From NCBI GenBank assembly GCA_018668595.1, contig JABJCP010000031.1:24964-88963 (forward strand): 64,000 nucleotides of DNA, in the 5' to 3' direction. This DNA is from Candidatus Woesearchaeota archaeon. Lineage in GTDB: Archaea; Nanobdellota; Nanobdellia; Woesearchaeales; UBA11576. The translations under genes were made by a program, and so were the position numbers. This document shows, in pieces, positions 1 to 8,123 of the stretch (positions within the stretch are counted from its first letter, which is position 1; every line of letters starts with the position of its first letter). The notes beneath the pieces were generated by a model. The model ran no database searches. It was not told the origin of the DNA and saw nothing but the letters and a program-made list of their open reading frames with translations.

Positions 1-1
1 T

Positions 2-94
2 TTTCTTGTTGGAAAAATAATGGCTACGACGAAAGGTAAAGCAAGTCCTGCGGAAGTGAGTAAAATAATTAAAGAACTAATAGACAAAAACTAA
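2..94 (+). CDS. C-terminal end of a GatB/GatE-type tRNA amidotransferase subunit (partial)
   Basis: Only the last 30 codons lie in the window; the gene enters from the left edge and stops at the TAA at 92-94. The residues (FLVGKIMATTKGKAS, then a short helix) match the C-terminal YqeY-like tail of GatB/GatE, where the pattern FLVGxVMxxTxGxA is typical. That subunit takes part in transamidation of Glu-tRNA(Gln) or Asp-tRNA(Asn). Which of GatB and GatE it is cannot be decided from this fragment. It is followed by about 100 bases of AT-rich DNA and a convergent Nudix-like gene. Confidence 0.6.
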   Translation, partial: FLVGKIMATTKGKASPAEVSKIIKELIDKN

Positions 95-193
95 ATTAGA
101 TCTAATTCTTATTATTAATAATATATCAAAACCTTAATTAAAATAAACAAAATTAGAATGAACAAACTTATTAAACAAAATTATTAAACCAAA

Positions 194-568
194 TTATAAA
201 TCTTCACTGACTGCTAAAACATCTTCCCAAACTTTTTCTTTATCAAGATCTTTTATTGGAACCCATTTAATTTCTTCTATTCCTTCTCCTTGTTTTAGTT
301 CTTGTTCAGGATCATCAAGACTACATTCAAAAACAGCTAAATTGTAATTTTTTCCATCTTCTTGTATTTCAAAAGCTCCAAATTGTTGTATTATTCTCGG
401 AGTTAATGATACTTGTTCTTCTACTGCAGAAATAGCCACTACTTCAGGATCATCTTCAGAACTAAACTCTTTTCCAGGTAATTCAAATAAACTACTTTTT
501 GTTTTCTTTACTAGCAAAAGAGTATTTCCTTTAGAGATTAAACATCTTGCGCTATGTATAGTATCCAT
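194..568 (-). CDS. Nudix-fold protein with degenerate Nudix box
   Basis: A 124-residue protein of normal Nudix-domain length. The N-terminal strands (ARCLISKGNTLLLVKK) and the C-terminal part (AVFECSLDD, then IEEIKWVPIKDL) follow the MutT/Nudix pattern. The Nudix box should read GX5EX7REUXEEXGU. Here the first Gly and Glu are present and an EE pair remains (AVEEQVSL), but the Arg, the following Glu and the late Gly are replaced. Metal binding and hydrolysis may therefore be reduced or lost. It could act as a nucleotide sensor or hydrolyse an unusual substrate. It is a single gene, convergent with the amidotransferase fragment, with an AT-rich upstream region. Confidence 0.7.
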   Translation of the reverse strand: MDTIHSARCLISKGNTLLLVKKTKSSLFELPGKEFSSEDDPEVVAISAVEEQVSLTPRIIQQFGAFEIQEDGKNYNLAVFECSLDDPEQELKQGEGIEEIKWVPIKDLDKEKVWEDVLAVSEDL

Positions 569-719
569 CTAATAACCCAAAATAATGCAGTATTTAAAAA
601 TTTAACTGAAAAAAACGTTATAAATTGTGCAATGACCACCCTAATCTAAAAAAAAGATAAAAACAAGTAAATCTAACTCAAACAAGATGTAATATAAAAT
701 CGAGTATATAGTATAGATA

Positions 720-729
720 ATTTTATAAA
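720..729 (+). promoter_or_regulatory. TATA box of the HicB-like gene
   Basis: TTTTATAAAA lies about 30 bases before the ATG at 755. That is the archaeal TATA spacing expected for a leaderless transcript, and no Shine-Dalgarno sequence is visible. Confidence 0.55.
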
Positions 730-754
730 AACTGATTTTCCATAACTGCAACTT

Positions 755-1141
755 ATGGTTAAAGAAAACTTAATTTATCACGGCGTTATTCACAAACCAA
801 AAGGCAATAAAAATTATGTTGCAGAAGTGAATTTTAAACAAGGAATTATAGGAGAAGGTCCTACTTGGCAAGCTGCTAAAACTGCTGCTTGTAAAAGTCT
901 AAAAGAAGTCATTGATGAAAATCTAGAAATTGGTGAACCAATTCCTAAAGCACGACCCCTAATGACAATGGATGACGTTGCTAAGCACTTTTTTGGTAAT
1001 TTTCCAAAAAATAAAGAACTTTCAAAACAAGGTTCTGAAAGATATACCTTTACACCAACAAATCAAAGAGTCATAGTTGATTTTTACAAAGTAGAAAGTA
1101 CAAAAAATAACAGTAAATCATTTGTATTTGGAATATACTAA
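755..1141 (+). CDS. HicB-like small protein, no HicA partner visible
   Basis: 128 residues. The first half (YVAEVNFKQGIIGEGPTWQAA, then a helix and GEPIPKA) follows the HicB antitoxin pattern: a partly degraded RNase H-like fold in which a Y-A-E strand is followed by a G-E-G-x-T turn and a helix. HicB proteins usually neutralise the RNA-cleaving toxin HicA. No HicA-sized ORF with a dsRBD-like core lies next to it, so this may be a solitary regulator or a protein that only shares the fold. The C-terminal 60 residues have no recognisable DNA-binding motif. It is transcribed alone, probably as a leaderless mRNA from the TATA box at 720. Confidence 0.55.
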   Translation: MVKENLIYHGVIHKPKGNKNYVAEVNFKQGIIGEGPTWQAAKTAACKSLKEVIDENLEIGEPIPKARPLMTMDDVAKHFFGNFPKNKELSKQGSERYTFTPTNQRVIVDFYKVESTKNNSKSFVFGIY

Positions 1142-1208
1142 TTTTTTAAATTGATTCTTTTTATATTTTTTTAAAAGTTTATTTTAAGAATATAGCTTGT
1201 TGAAAATA

Positions 1209-2540
1209 TCATAAATTTATAACAGAATCTGCTTCTTTTTCTAACTTTTTTTCAAAATCTGCTACTTTTTCACCTTCATCTTTTTCAAGATCAAGAACTT
1301 CCATTATTAGTTTAATTTTTTTAGATTCTTTTTCTAAATCAAATATTTGTTCTGATGAATTAGCTCGACTAAACTGACCTACATGTTCTTCAATTAATTT
1401 TTGTTCTATTTCTTCTGCAGTACCTGCAACAACATTTATTTCTTGAAACTCTTTAGATGTTAATTTACTTGAATTCTTCAAAATAATCAATGCGCTTTTA
1501 TCATATATTTCTTTATAGATTTTTTTCCAATCAATTTCTGTTGTTTTCCCTTCTCTTAATTGACCAAACAATCTTAGTGTTACAACTGAATTATAGAATT
1601 GTTTAGTTCTTATTGTAGTTGTAATAAGTTCTTCACATTCTTGAGCTGTTTTCATATCACAATTTAAAGAAATACATTCCATATTACATACAACTATTGG
1701 TTGATAGGTTATAAGTCCATTTTCATAAATATAAAAACCCCCTCTTTTTAATTTTTCAATCTCTGAAAAACTATTGGGAAAAATAGGACCAGGATAAACT
1801 AAATTTTTATACTCGCCTACATCTTTGTGTTCTACTATATGGACGTGTCCACCTGCATAATAATCAAAGTTCTTCGGAAGTAATGAAACAGGCGCGCTTT
1901 CCATCTTTTCTAGTTCTTTAGGTTTTAATTCATCAAGTGCTGTATGAAATAAAAAGATTTTAAAGCCGTCATCTGTTTCTAAATTATCTTTAACTAATTT
2001 TGAATAATGTCTTTTTTCTAACATTCCTCTTTTTCCAATCATTCCAGTGAGTTTTACACCTGTCTTTGGGTCTTGTGTGAATTTTAATTTGAGTTTATCG
2101 TCAATAATATCCCCAACACACACATTAACTAAAAGACCTGCTTCTTCTAATACATCAAGAATTGTTTTCCCACTAGGACTAAAATCATGACTTCCTGCGA
2201 CTGTATAAACAGGTATTCCTCTATCTTTTAATTTACGAAGTAAACGAACAACTCCTTTAAGTTCAATAATTCCCGGAAAGCTATTATTAAACAAATCTCC
2301 GCTAATTAACAAAAAATCAATCTTTTTTTGAATACAAACATCTATTGCTTTTTCAAAAGACTGAAAGTTTAAATCTCTTAATTTTGCATCTCTCCACCCA
2401 CCAATATGACAATCTGCCATGTGTGCAAAACATAAATTATTTTGTTTAATAGAATTTAATTCGATATTATCTACACCTATATTATCTGCGCCAATATTAT
2501 CTAAATCAATATCATCTACATTAATAGATTCATTATTCAT
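1209..2540 (-). CDS. mre11: Mre11 DNA double-strand break repair nuclease
   Basis: A calcineurin-like phosphoesterase nuclease that processes DNA ends together with Rad50. Metal-site motifs appear in the right order: DCHIGG, GDLFN, GSHDF (the common form is GNHD), an FHTAL segment and GGHVH. A capping-domain-like C-terminal region and an acidic/lysine-rich coiled tail follow. The first 37 residues are a low-complexity extension with DNIG/DNIE-type repeats. The ATG overlaps the TGA stop of herA as ATGA, and a GGAG sits about 12 bases upstream, so the two genes are translationally coupled. Rad50 and NurA, the usual partners in the nurA-rad50-mre11-herA cluster, are absent from the window. The Asn-to-Ser change in GSHD is the one unusual active-site feature. 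Confidence 0.88.
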   Translation of the reverse strand: MNNESINVDDIDLDNIGADNIGVDNIELNSIKQNNLCFAHMADCHIGGWRDAKLRDLNFQSFEKAIDVCIQKKIDFLLISGDLFNNSFPGIIELKGVVRLLRKLKDRGIPVYTVAGSHDFSPSGKTILDVLEEAGLLVNVCVGDIIDDKLKLKFTQDPKTGVKLTGMIGKRGMLEKRHYSKLVKDNLETDDGFKIFLFHTALDELKPKELEKMESAPVSLLPKNFDYYAGGHVHIVEHKDVGEYKNLVYPGPIFPNSFSEIEKLKRGGFYIYENGLITYQPIVVCNMECISLNCDMKTAQECEELITTTIRTKQFYNSVVTLRLFGQLREGKTTEIDWKKIYKEIYDKSALIILKNSSKLTSKEFQEINVVAGTAEEIEQKLIEEHVGQFSRANSSEQIFDLEKESKKIKLIMEVLDLEKDEGEKVADFEKKLEKEADSVINL

Positions 2541-4222
2541 CTTAATTTAACTCCTGAAAAATTCGATTGAGATTTTATTTCTACATTCATTTGATTAGGA
2601 TTAGTTTCATTATCTTCATTATTTTTATTAATTCCCTTATTTTCATTAGCTTCATTATTTTCATTAGTTCCACTATTTTCATTATGTTCATTAGCTTTAT
2701 TAGCTTCATTATTTTTATGTCGGTTCTTATGTTCATCTACTATCTTTTCAAAAAGAGGTACTTTAATAGGAATTGCAAATCTAGTAAAATTACTTGTAAT
2801 TAGTGCTTCTCCTCGATCAAGTGATGCGATATTTCTATCATCAGTAGATAAATCCTGAGATGCACTATCCATTATTGCTTGTCTTTCTGCTTTCATTTCC
2901 AAACCTAGCACAATTTTAGTATTCATATTTGCTAGTATTTGTCTAGGGATTAATGAAGGTAATTGAGTTATCGCAAGCAATCCAATTTTAAATTTTCTTC
3001 CTTCTCTTGCAATTCTTGCAAATATATTTGACCCTTTTTCCAACACTTCTTTTCCAAGTACTCTTGGTGCTTCTTCCAAAACAACTGAAATCACTGGTTT
3101 TTCAGAAAGTTTGCCTTGAGATTTATATCTTTGATATCTATTAAAAAGTTCTGAGGAAATCAAACTTCCTATTAGTAATTCTATTGAACCTGCAAAATTT
3201 GATGTGTCAACAACAACTGTTTTTCCTTGTTCTAATTCAGATATTATGTTTGCTACAGTAGATTCTCCTCCATTAAATTTAAACACTCCTTCTGCTTCTA
3301 AATGATCTCCATCGAATTTAATATCTAATATAGATAATAATCTTCTTTTGAGAACTCCTATTGTTGCTTCTAAATAATCTACATTAAGAGATTTTTCTAA
3401 AATAACTGACTCAATCCATTTTTCTTTATAGTGTTTATGATAACTATTCATAGCTTGTATTTGAGCATCAGAAAATGATACAACTCCGCTAAAATGTATT
3501 GGTTTTAGTACATTTAAATTAATCGCCAAGGTTTTAGTTCCAGGAGGTGGATTTTTAGGAGTATAATATATTACTCTACCATCAATTGCTGCAGAGTGAT
3601 CCTTTAATCCAGCGCCATTTCGTCCATAATATTCGTCATGAGGGTCTAATACCAACACCCCGCAATAGTCGACAGAAACAATACTCCAAAGCATTACTTT
3701 CACCATATTTGATTTTCCACGACCTGTTGTTGCAGGCACTAATATGTGGTGAGGAAATACATCTTTTCCATTTAAGTAAATTGGAAAATCTAATATTTGA
3801 TTTCCACTACGCAAATTTCCTAAAAACAAAGGATTATTTGGACGGGTAATAAAATCTAAATCATCTTTAGTAATAGCACGTACATCAGAAAAAAAATCAG
3901 GTAGTAATTTACAAGAGGTTATATTTTTAGATTCTATAGTTATTAGAGGTTTCATTAACGCAAGCACATAATTTCTTAGATTTTCATCAAATATTTTAAA
4001 TTCTGCATCTTGTTCTAATCTTAATCCTGAAATTAGTTCTAAATTAGTTTGAGATATTTGACTACCATATAATAATTCATAGACTTGAAGTATTGTTTTT
4101 TGACTATTTTGCTTGTTTTCTGAAACTAATAACTCACCTAATTGTATTTGTTCTTTACTCTTGCGTCTAACGCATAATTTACCAAATTCTCCACCAATTA
4201 TCTTTCCTTTTACTAAGTTCAT
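2537..4222 (-). CDS. herA: HerA hexameric DNA helicase/translocase
   Basis: 561 residues. HerA is a FtsK/VirB4-like ATPase that translocates DNA in end resection with NurA, Mre11 and Rad50. The sequence has an N-terminal HAS-barrel-like region ([15 protein letters not shown] onward), a Walker [10 protein letters not shown] near residue 165, [11 protein letters not shown] after it, Walker B VVLEEAPR and an Arg-rich [11 protein letters not shown] segment, all typical of HerA. The last 70 residues are a low-complexity Asn/Glu/Lys tail that looks disordered and is unusual for the family. The gene is first in a two-gene operon with mre11. A TATA-like ATATTTAAAT about 30 bases upstream suggests a leaderless message. 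Confidence 0.88.
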   Translation of the reverse strand: MNLVKGKIIGGEFGKLCVRRKSKEQIQLGELLVSENKQNSQKTILQVYELLYGSQISQTNLELISGLRLEQDAEFKIFDENLRNYVLALMKPLITIESKNITSCKLLPDFFSDVRAITKDDLDFITRPNNPLFLGNLRSGNQILDFPIYLNGKDVFPHHILVPATTGRGKSNMVKVMLWSIVSVDYCGVLVLDPHDEYYGRNGAGLKDHSAAIDGRVIYYTPKNPPPGTKTLAINLNVLKPIHFSGVVSFSDAQIQAMNSYHKHYKEKWIESVILEKSLNVDYLEATIGVLKRRLLSILDIKFDGDHLEAEGVFKFNGGESTVANIISELEQGKTVVVDTSNFAGSIELLIGSLISSELFNRYQRYKSQGKLSEKPVISVVLEEAPRVLGKEVLEKGSNIFARIAREGRKFKIGLLAITQLPSLIPRQILANMNTKIVLGLEMKAERQAIMDSASQDLSTDDRNIASLDRGEALITSNFTRFAIPIKVPLFEKIVDEHKNRHKNNEANKANEHNENSGTNENNEANENKGINKNNEDNETNPNQMNVEIKSQSNFSGVKLR

Positions 4223-4247
4223 AATTATTTCATAAAATAGAAGGGGA

Positions 4248-4258
4248 TATTTAAATAT
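4248..4258 (-). promoter_or_regulatory. TATA box of herA-mre11
   Basis: On the minus strand AAATATTTAAATAT is centred about 30 bases before the herA ATG (4222), which fits a leaderless start. Confidence 0.5.
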
Positions 4259-4259
4259 T

Positions 4260-4400
4260 TATTTGCTGGGGTTTATTCCTGCTTGGGTTTCTTTAAAATC
4301 TGAAAGATTTCTAAGAGTTAGAAATGAGTTACATTTCAAACTAATACCCCTGAGCTCTAATCCAAGAAAATATCGAGGATAGCAATTCTAGGATTTTCGC
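4260..4400. other. Intergenic region with nested inverted repeats
   Basis: This stretch lies between the lysine-rich gene and herA. GCTGGGGTTTATT (starting about 4263) can pair, with small bulges, with AATACCCCTGAGC (ending about 4352). The helix encloses shorter hairpins such as AATCT-GAA-AGATT and GAAATG-AGTTA-CATTTC. It contains no ORF, tRNA pattern or C/D box that I can see. It could be a small RNA on either strand or a transcription-termination region of the lysine-rich gene. Confidence 0.3.
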
Positions 4401-4511
4401 TTTGTTTGTTAAACAAATACAAAAGTTGTTTAAATATCATTTAGTGAATATATGAATAGATGAGTAGAATTTGTTTTAAAAAATAGAAAAAAAATAAAAA
4501 AAAGAGAAGAA

Positions 4512-4919
4512 TTATTTCTTCTTTTTAGCAGGTTTTTTCTTTGCTACTTTTTTCTTAGCAACCTTCTTTTTAGCAGGTTTTTTCTTAGCTACTTTTTTCT
4601 TAGCAACCTTCTTTTTAGCAGGTTTTTTCTTTGCTACTTTTTTCTTAGCAGGTTTCTTCTTAGCTACTTTCTTTTTCTTAGCTTTTTTCTTCTTTCCGCC
4701 TCTTACCATCTTAGCACAAGAAATATCTCCATGCTTATCAACGAAATATAGGAAACCAGACTGTTTCTTAATTCCTACTTTTGCTACTTTCTTAGGTTTT
4801 GCTTTACTCTTGGTTTTCCCTCGAGCCATTTTAGCGCAGCTAACATCTCCATCCTTATCGACGAAGTAGAGAAGTCCAGCTTGCTTTTTAATTCCAACTT
4901 TTGCTACTTTTGTTGCCAT
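4512..4919 (-). CDS. Lysine-rich DNA-binding-like protein with duplicated N-terminal module
   Basis: 135 residues. The N-terminal part holds two copies of a module of about 40 residues (KVGIKKQAGLLYFVDKDGD and KVGIKKQSGFLYFVDKHGD), each ending in SCAKM. The last 50 residues are almost pure AKKK/PAKKKVAKK repeats, as in histone H1 tails and bacterial H1-like or HU-tail proteins. This predicts a non-sequence-specific DNA or RNA binder acting on the nucleoid; function is inferred from composition only. I do not recognise the module as a named domain, but similar small proteins seem familiar in DPANN genomes. GGAGGTC is placed before the ATG. A TATA box at about 5128 predicts a long untranslated leader of about 180 bases. 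Confidence 0.65.
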   Translation of the reverse strand: MATKVAKVGIKKQAGLLYFVDKDGDVSCAKMARGKTKSKAKPKKVAKVGIKKQSGFLYFVDKHGDISCAKMVRGGKKKKAKKKKVAKKKPAKKKVAKKKPAKKKVAKKKVAKKKPAKKKVAKKKVAKKKPAKKKK

Positions 4920-5105
4920 TTTTTAATGACCTCCATATTTTAAAATATTGAGTTTTGATTATCGCCTCGTACAAAGAGTCGTTTCGAGTTAATTCAAAAC
5001 CCCCCATGAGAACTTATCCCTATAAATTTTGAAAATTTACAAATGTTAAATTTGTATAATGTTACCCCACTATAACAGATCAGTTAAAGTTCCCAAGATG
5101 ATAAC
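4920..5105 (-). promoter_or_regulatory. Long 5' leader of the lysine-rich gene
   Basis: Most genes in this window are nearly leaderless, but the only good TATA box here predicts a start near 5105, leaving about 180 untranslated bases. The leader has a run of G (ATGGGGGG), an inverted repeat ACAAATT...AATTTGT-like around 5035-5055, and a GGAGGT ribosome site. It does not match a riboswitch I know. The rest of the gap up to 5238 is AT-rich with no gene. Confidence 0.35.
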
Positions 5106-5124
5106 ACCTTCAATTCCAAACTAG

Positions 5125-5132
5125 TATATAAA
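5125..5132 (-). promoter_or_regulatory. TATA box of the lysine-rich gene
   Basis: The minus strand reads AAAAGGTTTATATACTAG, a purine-rich BRE-like stretch followed by TTTATATA. This is the clearest promoter in the gap between 4920 and 5238. Confidence 0.55.
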
Positions 5133-5238
5133 CCTTTTGTTTTTCTCGACGAAGTCTTGACGAGAAAATTAAGTGAAATTTAAAAATAAGAACAAATAAC
5201 TGATAATAATATTGCAATTATTAAAATTTAAAGAAAGA

Positions 5239-6033
5239 TCAATCAATTTCTAACTTAACTATTTGGTCTAATTCTCTCCGAGAAATAGCACATCCGTGAA
5301 GTTTAATACTCCAAAGAAAGGATTCGATGAGCATTTTTTTTGCGTCAGGCCTATTGATTAGATATTTATCCAATAATCCTTTTTCAAATGCAATTATTGC
5401 AAGTTCTATAGATCTTAATACTTTAATTCCTCTAACTTCTGCTAAAAACAAATCGAGTTGCTTTTGATCAACTTCAACTTTAGTTTTCAGTTTTTTTTCT
5501 AACATGTGCTGCAATTTAGCAGAATCTTCAATTAATAATCTAGTTGTTCTCTCATCGACAACTATTGCCAAAGATCCTAGTTTTAATGCTGCTGCAATCA
5601 CTTCCATTTCCGCAGGGTGAACTATTCGAATAAGTCTAGTTTTTGCTTTGAAAATAGAATTTGCCATATTTCCTAATCGTTTACATTCTTTAGAAATAAT
5701 ATCTGAACCTACTAACTTAAGAGTTCCTTTGGATATTTCTCGATTTACTTGTAATGCTTCTAGTTTAAATTTCTTTGTTGTTAGAGGATAATCAATTATT
5801 TCTTCTTTAACAGCAGAAGGTATGTAGAATTCTCCTCGAAAAGAAGTTTTTAATTCTTCAAGGATCCAAAGAAGATTGGTAGTTGTAAGACTAATTATAG
5901 GTCCAGAATCAAAAACCAAAGATTTAGTAGACGACGATTCAGTAGAAGTAGCTACATCTACAACGTCTGATAAATCCAATTTAGCCATATTAGATTTACT
6001 TATTTTTGGCTTAACGATTTTCATTGTTCCCAT
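5239..6033 (-). CDS. PIN-domain protein (putative ribonuclease)
   Basis: 264 residues. After about 35 variable residues a PIN-like core begins: LVFDSGPIISL (first acidic residue at about D42), then a long helical region, AEMEVIAAALKLGSLAIVVDE (second and third acidic positions), and a C-terminal helical part. PIN domains are metal-dependent RNases, often toxins or RNA-processing factors. It sits 13 bases after a small gene on the same strand whose C-terminus looks like a helix-turn-helix, so the pair may be a regulator/effector unit. The start could instead be the ATG three codons later (6024). It is longer than a typical VapC (about 130 residues), so a classical toxin role is not assured. 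Confidence 0.65.
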   Translation of the reverse strand: MGTMKIVKPKISKSNMAKLDLSDVVDVATSTESSSTKSLVFDSGPIISLTTTNLLWILEELKTSFRGEFYIPSAVKEEIIDYPLTTKKFKLEALQVNREISKGTLKLVGSDIISKECKRLGNMANSIFKAKTRLIRIVHPAEMEVIAAALKLGSLAIVVDERTTRLLIEDSAKLQHMLEKKLKTKVEVDQKQLDLFLAEVRGIKVLRSIELAIIAFEKGLLDKYLINRPDAKKMLIESFLWSIKLHGCAISRRELDQIVKLEID

Positions 6034-6046
6034 TTTGAAAAATTAA

Positions 6047-6613
6047 CTAATTAAATAAAGATCTTACAAAATTTATTCTCGTTTTAACATCAGAAGATAC
6101 ATCAAATTCATCATGAACTTTTGTTTTTCCCACATAACTCATAAGTTCCCACTGACCAATCCCTAGCATTTGAGCAGTTCTTGCTATGCTTATTCCGCCA
6201 CTGTGAATACCTGATGCTTTTTTTACTTGGGATTTTTCCATAACTTTTTCTATATACATTCTAAATTTATCATCAAATGTTGAAATTAAAAAGCCTATAT
6301 TTTCTATTGAATCTTGATAACCTTTAATATCATCAGATCTTAAAAATTGTTCTGCAGCATTCAACAGACTTTCCATTTGTTCAAAAAACTCAGTAGTTAT
6401 TTTTTGTTCCATTAATTTAGAAACCGCATATATTATTACTGCAATAGTTATGGAATTGTGATCTTGAAATATACTTGCATCTGTTATTGTAACTTCACTT
6501 AGCTTTTTCATGTCTTTATAACGATTATCTTTCAAAAACAGTTGTGCTTTTTTTAGAACTTCAAGAATATCTTGTTTAATCAAATCTTCCATAGGCTCAA
6601 TTTTGGGGCTCAT
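6047..6613 (-). CDS. Unknown helical protein with C-terminal HTH-like segment
   Basis: 188 residues, almost entirely helical by composition. The C-terminal part reads GISIARTAQMLGIGQWELMSYVG, which has the spacing of a helix-turn-helix recognition unit. It is transcribed just ahead of the PIN-domain gene (13-base gap), so it is likely co-expressed and may act as its partner or antitoxin. That role is inferred from context only. I do not recognise a named family. Confidence 0.55.
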   Translation of the reverse strand: MSPKIEPMEDLIKQDILEVLKKAQLFLKDNRYKDMKKLSEVTITDASIFQDHNSITIAVIIYAVSKLMEQKITTEFFEQMESLLNAAEQFLRSDDIKGYQDSIENIGFLISTFDDKFRMYIEKVMEKSQVKKASGIHSGGISIARTAQMLGIGQWELMSYVGKTKVHDEFDVSSDVKTRINFVRSLFN

Positions 6614-7004
6614 GAATAAGGTTTATTGTTTTTAATTATTTAAAAGTTTCCCTCATAATAATCAAATACCCCTATAATTAAAAAATCAAATTATAATCAA
6701 AAAATATCAAATAATGACTAATAATAGATTTAGACAATGAATTAAACAATACAGTTAAACAATACAGTTAGATAAATCAAATCCTATATAATCGGATTCT
6801 ACATAACTAGTAAATGCGTTATAGTAACATTATTGCTATATTTTATTTCACCCAAAACTTTAAATAGTTCTAATAATCTCTAGTAGTACTATTTACAGAG
6901 AGTTGATAAAGCGTTTTATGAGTTCAATACATTCAAATAATTCATCTACAAAAAAAATAAAAGGGGCAAGTTTATTAACACTTTAATTTAAAATTGGTGA
7001 TCAA
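6614..7004. other. 391-base divergent intergenic region
   Basis: AT-rich DNA between two divergent operons. It contains a TATA-like CTTTAAATAG at 6858-6867 for the GTPase operon, with a leader of about 115 bases. A tandem AACAATACAGTTA repeat lies around 6745-6772. An open frame of 22 codons from about 6918 is too short and lacks support. No RNA gene is evident. Confidence 0.5.
6858..6867 (+). promoter_or_regulatory. TATA box of the GTPase (arvABC-like) operon
   Basis: CCCAAAACTTTAAATAG is the best TATA-like match upstream of the GTPase gene and predicts transcription from about 6890. A GGTGA ribosome site precedes the ATG at 7005, consistent with a leadered mRNA. Confidence 0.45.
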
Positions 7005-7637
7005 ATGATTAAATTTATGAAAAAATTTGTTAACAGAATTTTTAAAAATTTCTTTAAGAAACGCAAACAGTTAAAAATAGGTCTATATGGACCTCCGAAT
7101 GGCGGAAAGACAACCCTTGCAAACAAAATTTGCCAAGATTGGCTTGGGGAAGATATGGGTTTAGTTTCTAATGTTGCTCACGAAACACGAGAAATTCAAA
7201 TAAAAGAGCAGATTAATATTAAAAGCGGAAACAAAGAGCTTTCTTTTTCTCTTGTTGATACTCCCGGTATTGCTACTAAAATTGATTATGAAGACTTTTT
7301 GAAAAAAGGTATCAAAGAAAAAGACGCTAAAAAAAGAGCTAAAGAAGCGACAAGAGGAGTTATTGATTCAATTAAATGGCTCGATAAAATGGATATTGTT
7401 GTTGTTGTTCTTGATTCTACAAAGGATCCATATTCGCAAGTTAATATTACAATCATAGGGAATCTTGCTGCGCGAGATATTCCTGTTTTAATTATAGGAA
7501 ATAAAGTTGATCTTAAAAAGAGTAATCTTAAGAAGATTAAAAATGCATTTCCTCAATATGAAGTTGTTGGAATTTCTGCAAAGAAAGGAAATAATATCGA
7601 TAAAATGTACGAAGCTATGTTTGCATTAGCAGAATAA
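7005..7637 (+). CDS. Small Era-like GTPase, ArvA/OapA type
   Basis: 210 residues. A basic, possibly membrane-associating N-terminus (KKFVNRIFKNFFKKRKQ) precedes a GTPase domain with G1 GPPNGGKTT, G3 DTPG, G4 NKVD and G5 SAK. The next two genes encode a DUF2073 protein and a small zinc-ribbon protein. This conserved archaeal trio is called OapABC or ArvABC. ArvA has been linked to extracellular vesicle formation in Haloferax, which is established for that organism and only inferred here. Start: GGTGA is placed correctly before the ATG at 7005; a second in-frame ATG lies four codons later. The linkage to the next two genes is tight, so one operon is likely. Confidence 0.75.
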   Translation: MIKFMKKFVNRIFKNFFKKRKQLKIGLYGPPNGGKTTLANKICQDWLGEDMGLVSNVAHETREIQIKEQINIKSGNKELSFSLVDTPGIATKIDYEDFLKKGIKEKDAKKRAKEATRGVIDSIKWLDKMDIVVVVLDSTKDPYSQVNITIIGNLAARDIPVLIIGNKVDLKKSNLKKIKNAFPQYEVVGISAKKGNNIDKMYEAMFALAE

Positions 7638-7656
7638 AAAAGAGGTTTTTTAGAAA

Positions 7657-8070
7657 ATGGGACTTACATTACAATTCATTCCTTACGTTGAGATTGAAAC
7701 TCTTAGTTCAATAGGGAGAATTAGAAAAATACTTAATGCTGTTAAAGACGACAAAATTGTTTTATTAGAAGGTCGTCTCAAAAAAGAAGAAGAAGCTGAA
7801 CTTATTAAAGTCACTATGGAAGAAATAAATGCTGATTTTAAAGGAATCGAACTGGCAGTTATTTATCCTGAAACAACTAGTGTTGATTTTATTAAAAAAG
7901 TTAAACATGGTGTTGTTAGTTTATTAATGGGTGATCGTAGTGGACTTACAATTATTGGTCCGGCATCTATTGTTAAAGAAATCAAAAAAGATCCTAATAA
8001 AATTCAATTATTAACTAAAGATGCAAAAATTAAGAAGAAATCTACTAAGAAAAAAAAGAAAAGAAGATAA
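7657..8070 (+). CDS. DUF2073 protein, OapB/ArvB family
   Basis: 137 residues. The start LTLQFIPYVEIETLSS, the middle KIVLLEGRLKKEEEAEL and the segment GVVSLLMGDRSGLTIIGPA match the archaeal DUF2073 (OapB/ArvB) family. It follows the GTPase gene by 19 bases with a GAGG ribosome site. The last 20 residues are nearly all lysine and may bind nucleic acid or acidic surfaces. The biochemical role is not established; it is expected to work with the GTPase encoded upstream and the zinc-ribbon protein encoded downstream. Confidence 0.75.
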   Translation: MGLTLQFIPYVEIETLSSIGRIRKILNAVKDDKIVLLEGRLKKEEEAELIKVTMEEINADFKGIELAVIYPETTSVDFIKKVKHGVVSLLMGDRSGLTIIGPASIVKEIKKDPNKIQLLTKDAKIKKKSTKKKKKRR

Positions 8071-8123
8071 GTTACAATTAAAAACAATAATAAAAAATCA
8101 GAAACAAAAAATAGAGGAATACC

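Noticed and set aside
2567-2803. Ile/Phe-rich ORF antisense to herA
   Set aside because: It is the complement of HerA's Asn-rich tail. AAT/AAC codons read on the other strand give Ile/Phe; not a gene.
4920-5100. Fluoride or other known riboswitch in the leader of the Lys-rich gene
   Set aside because: The G-run and hairpins do not match any riboswitch consensus I can recall.
6918-6990. 22-codon ORF upstream of the GTPase gene
   Set aside because: Too short and without a ribosome site or conservation evidence; may be chance in a leader.
7657-8070. Link between OapB here and bacterial OLE RNA binding
   Set aside because: The bacterial OLE-associated OapA/OapB proteins share only the name with the archaeal trio; the structured RNA found here should not be called OLE.
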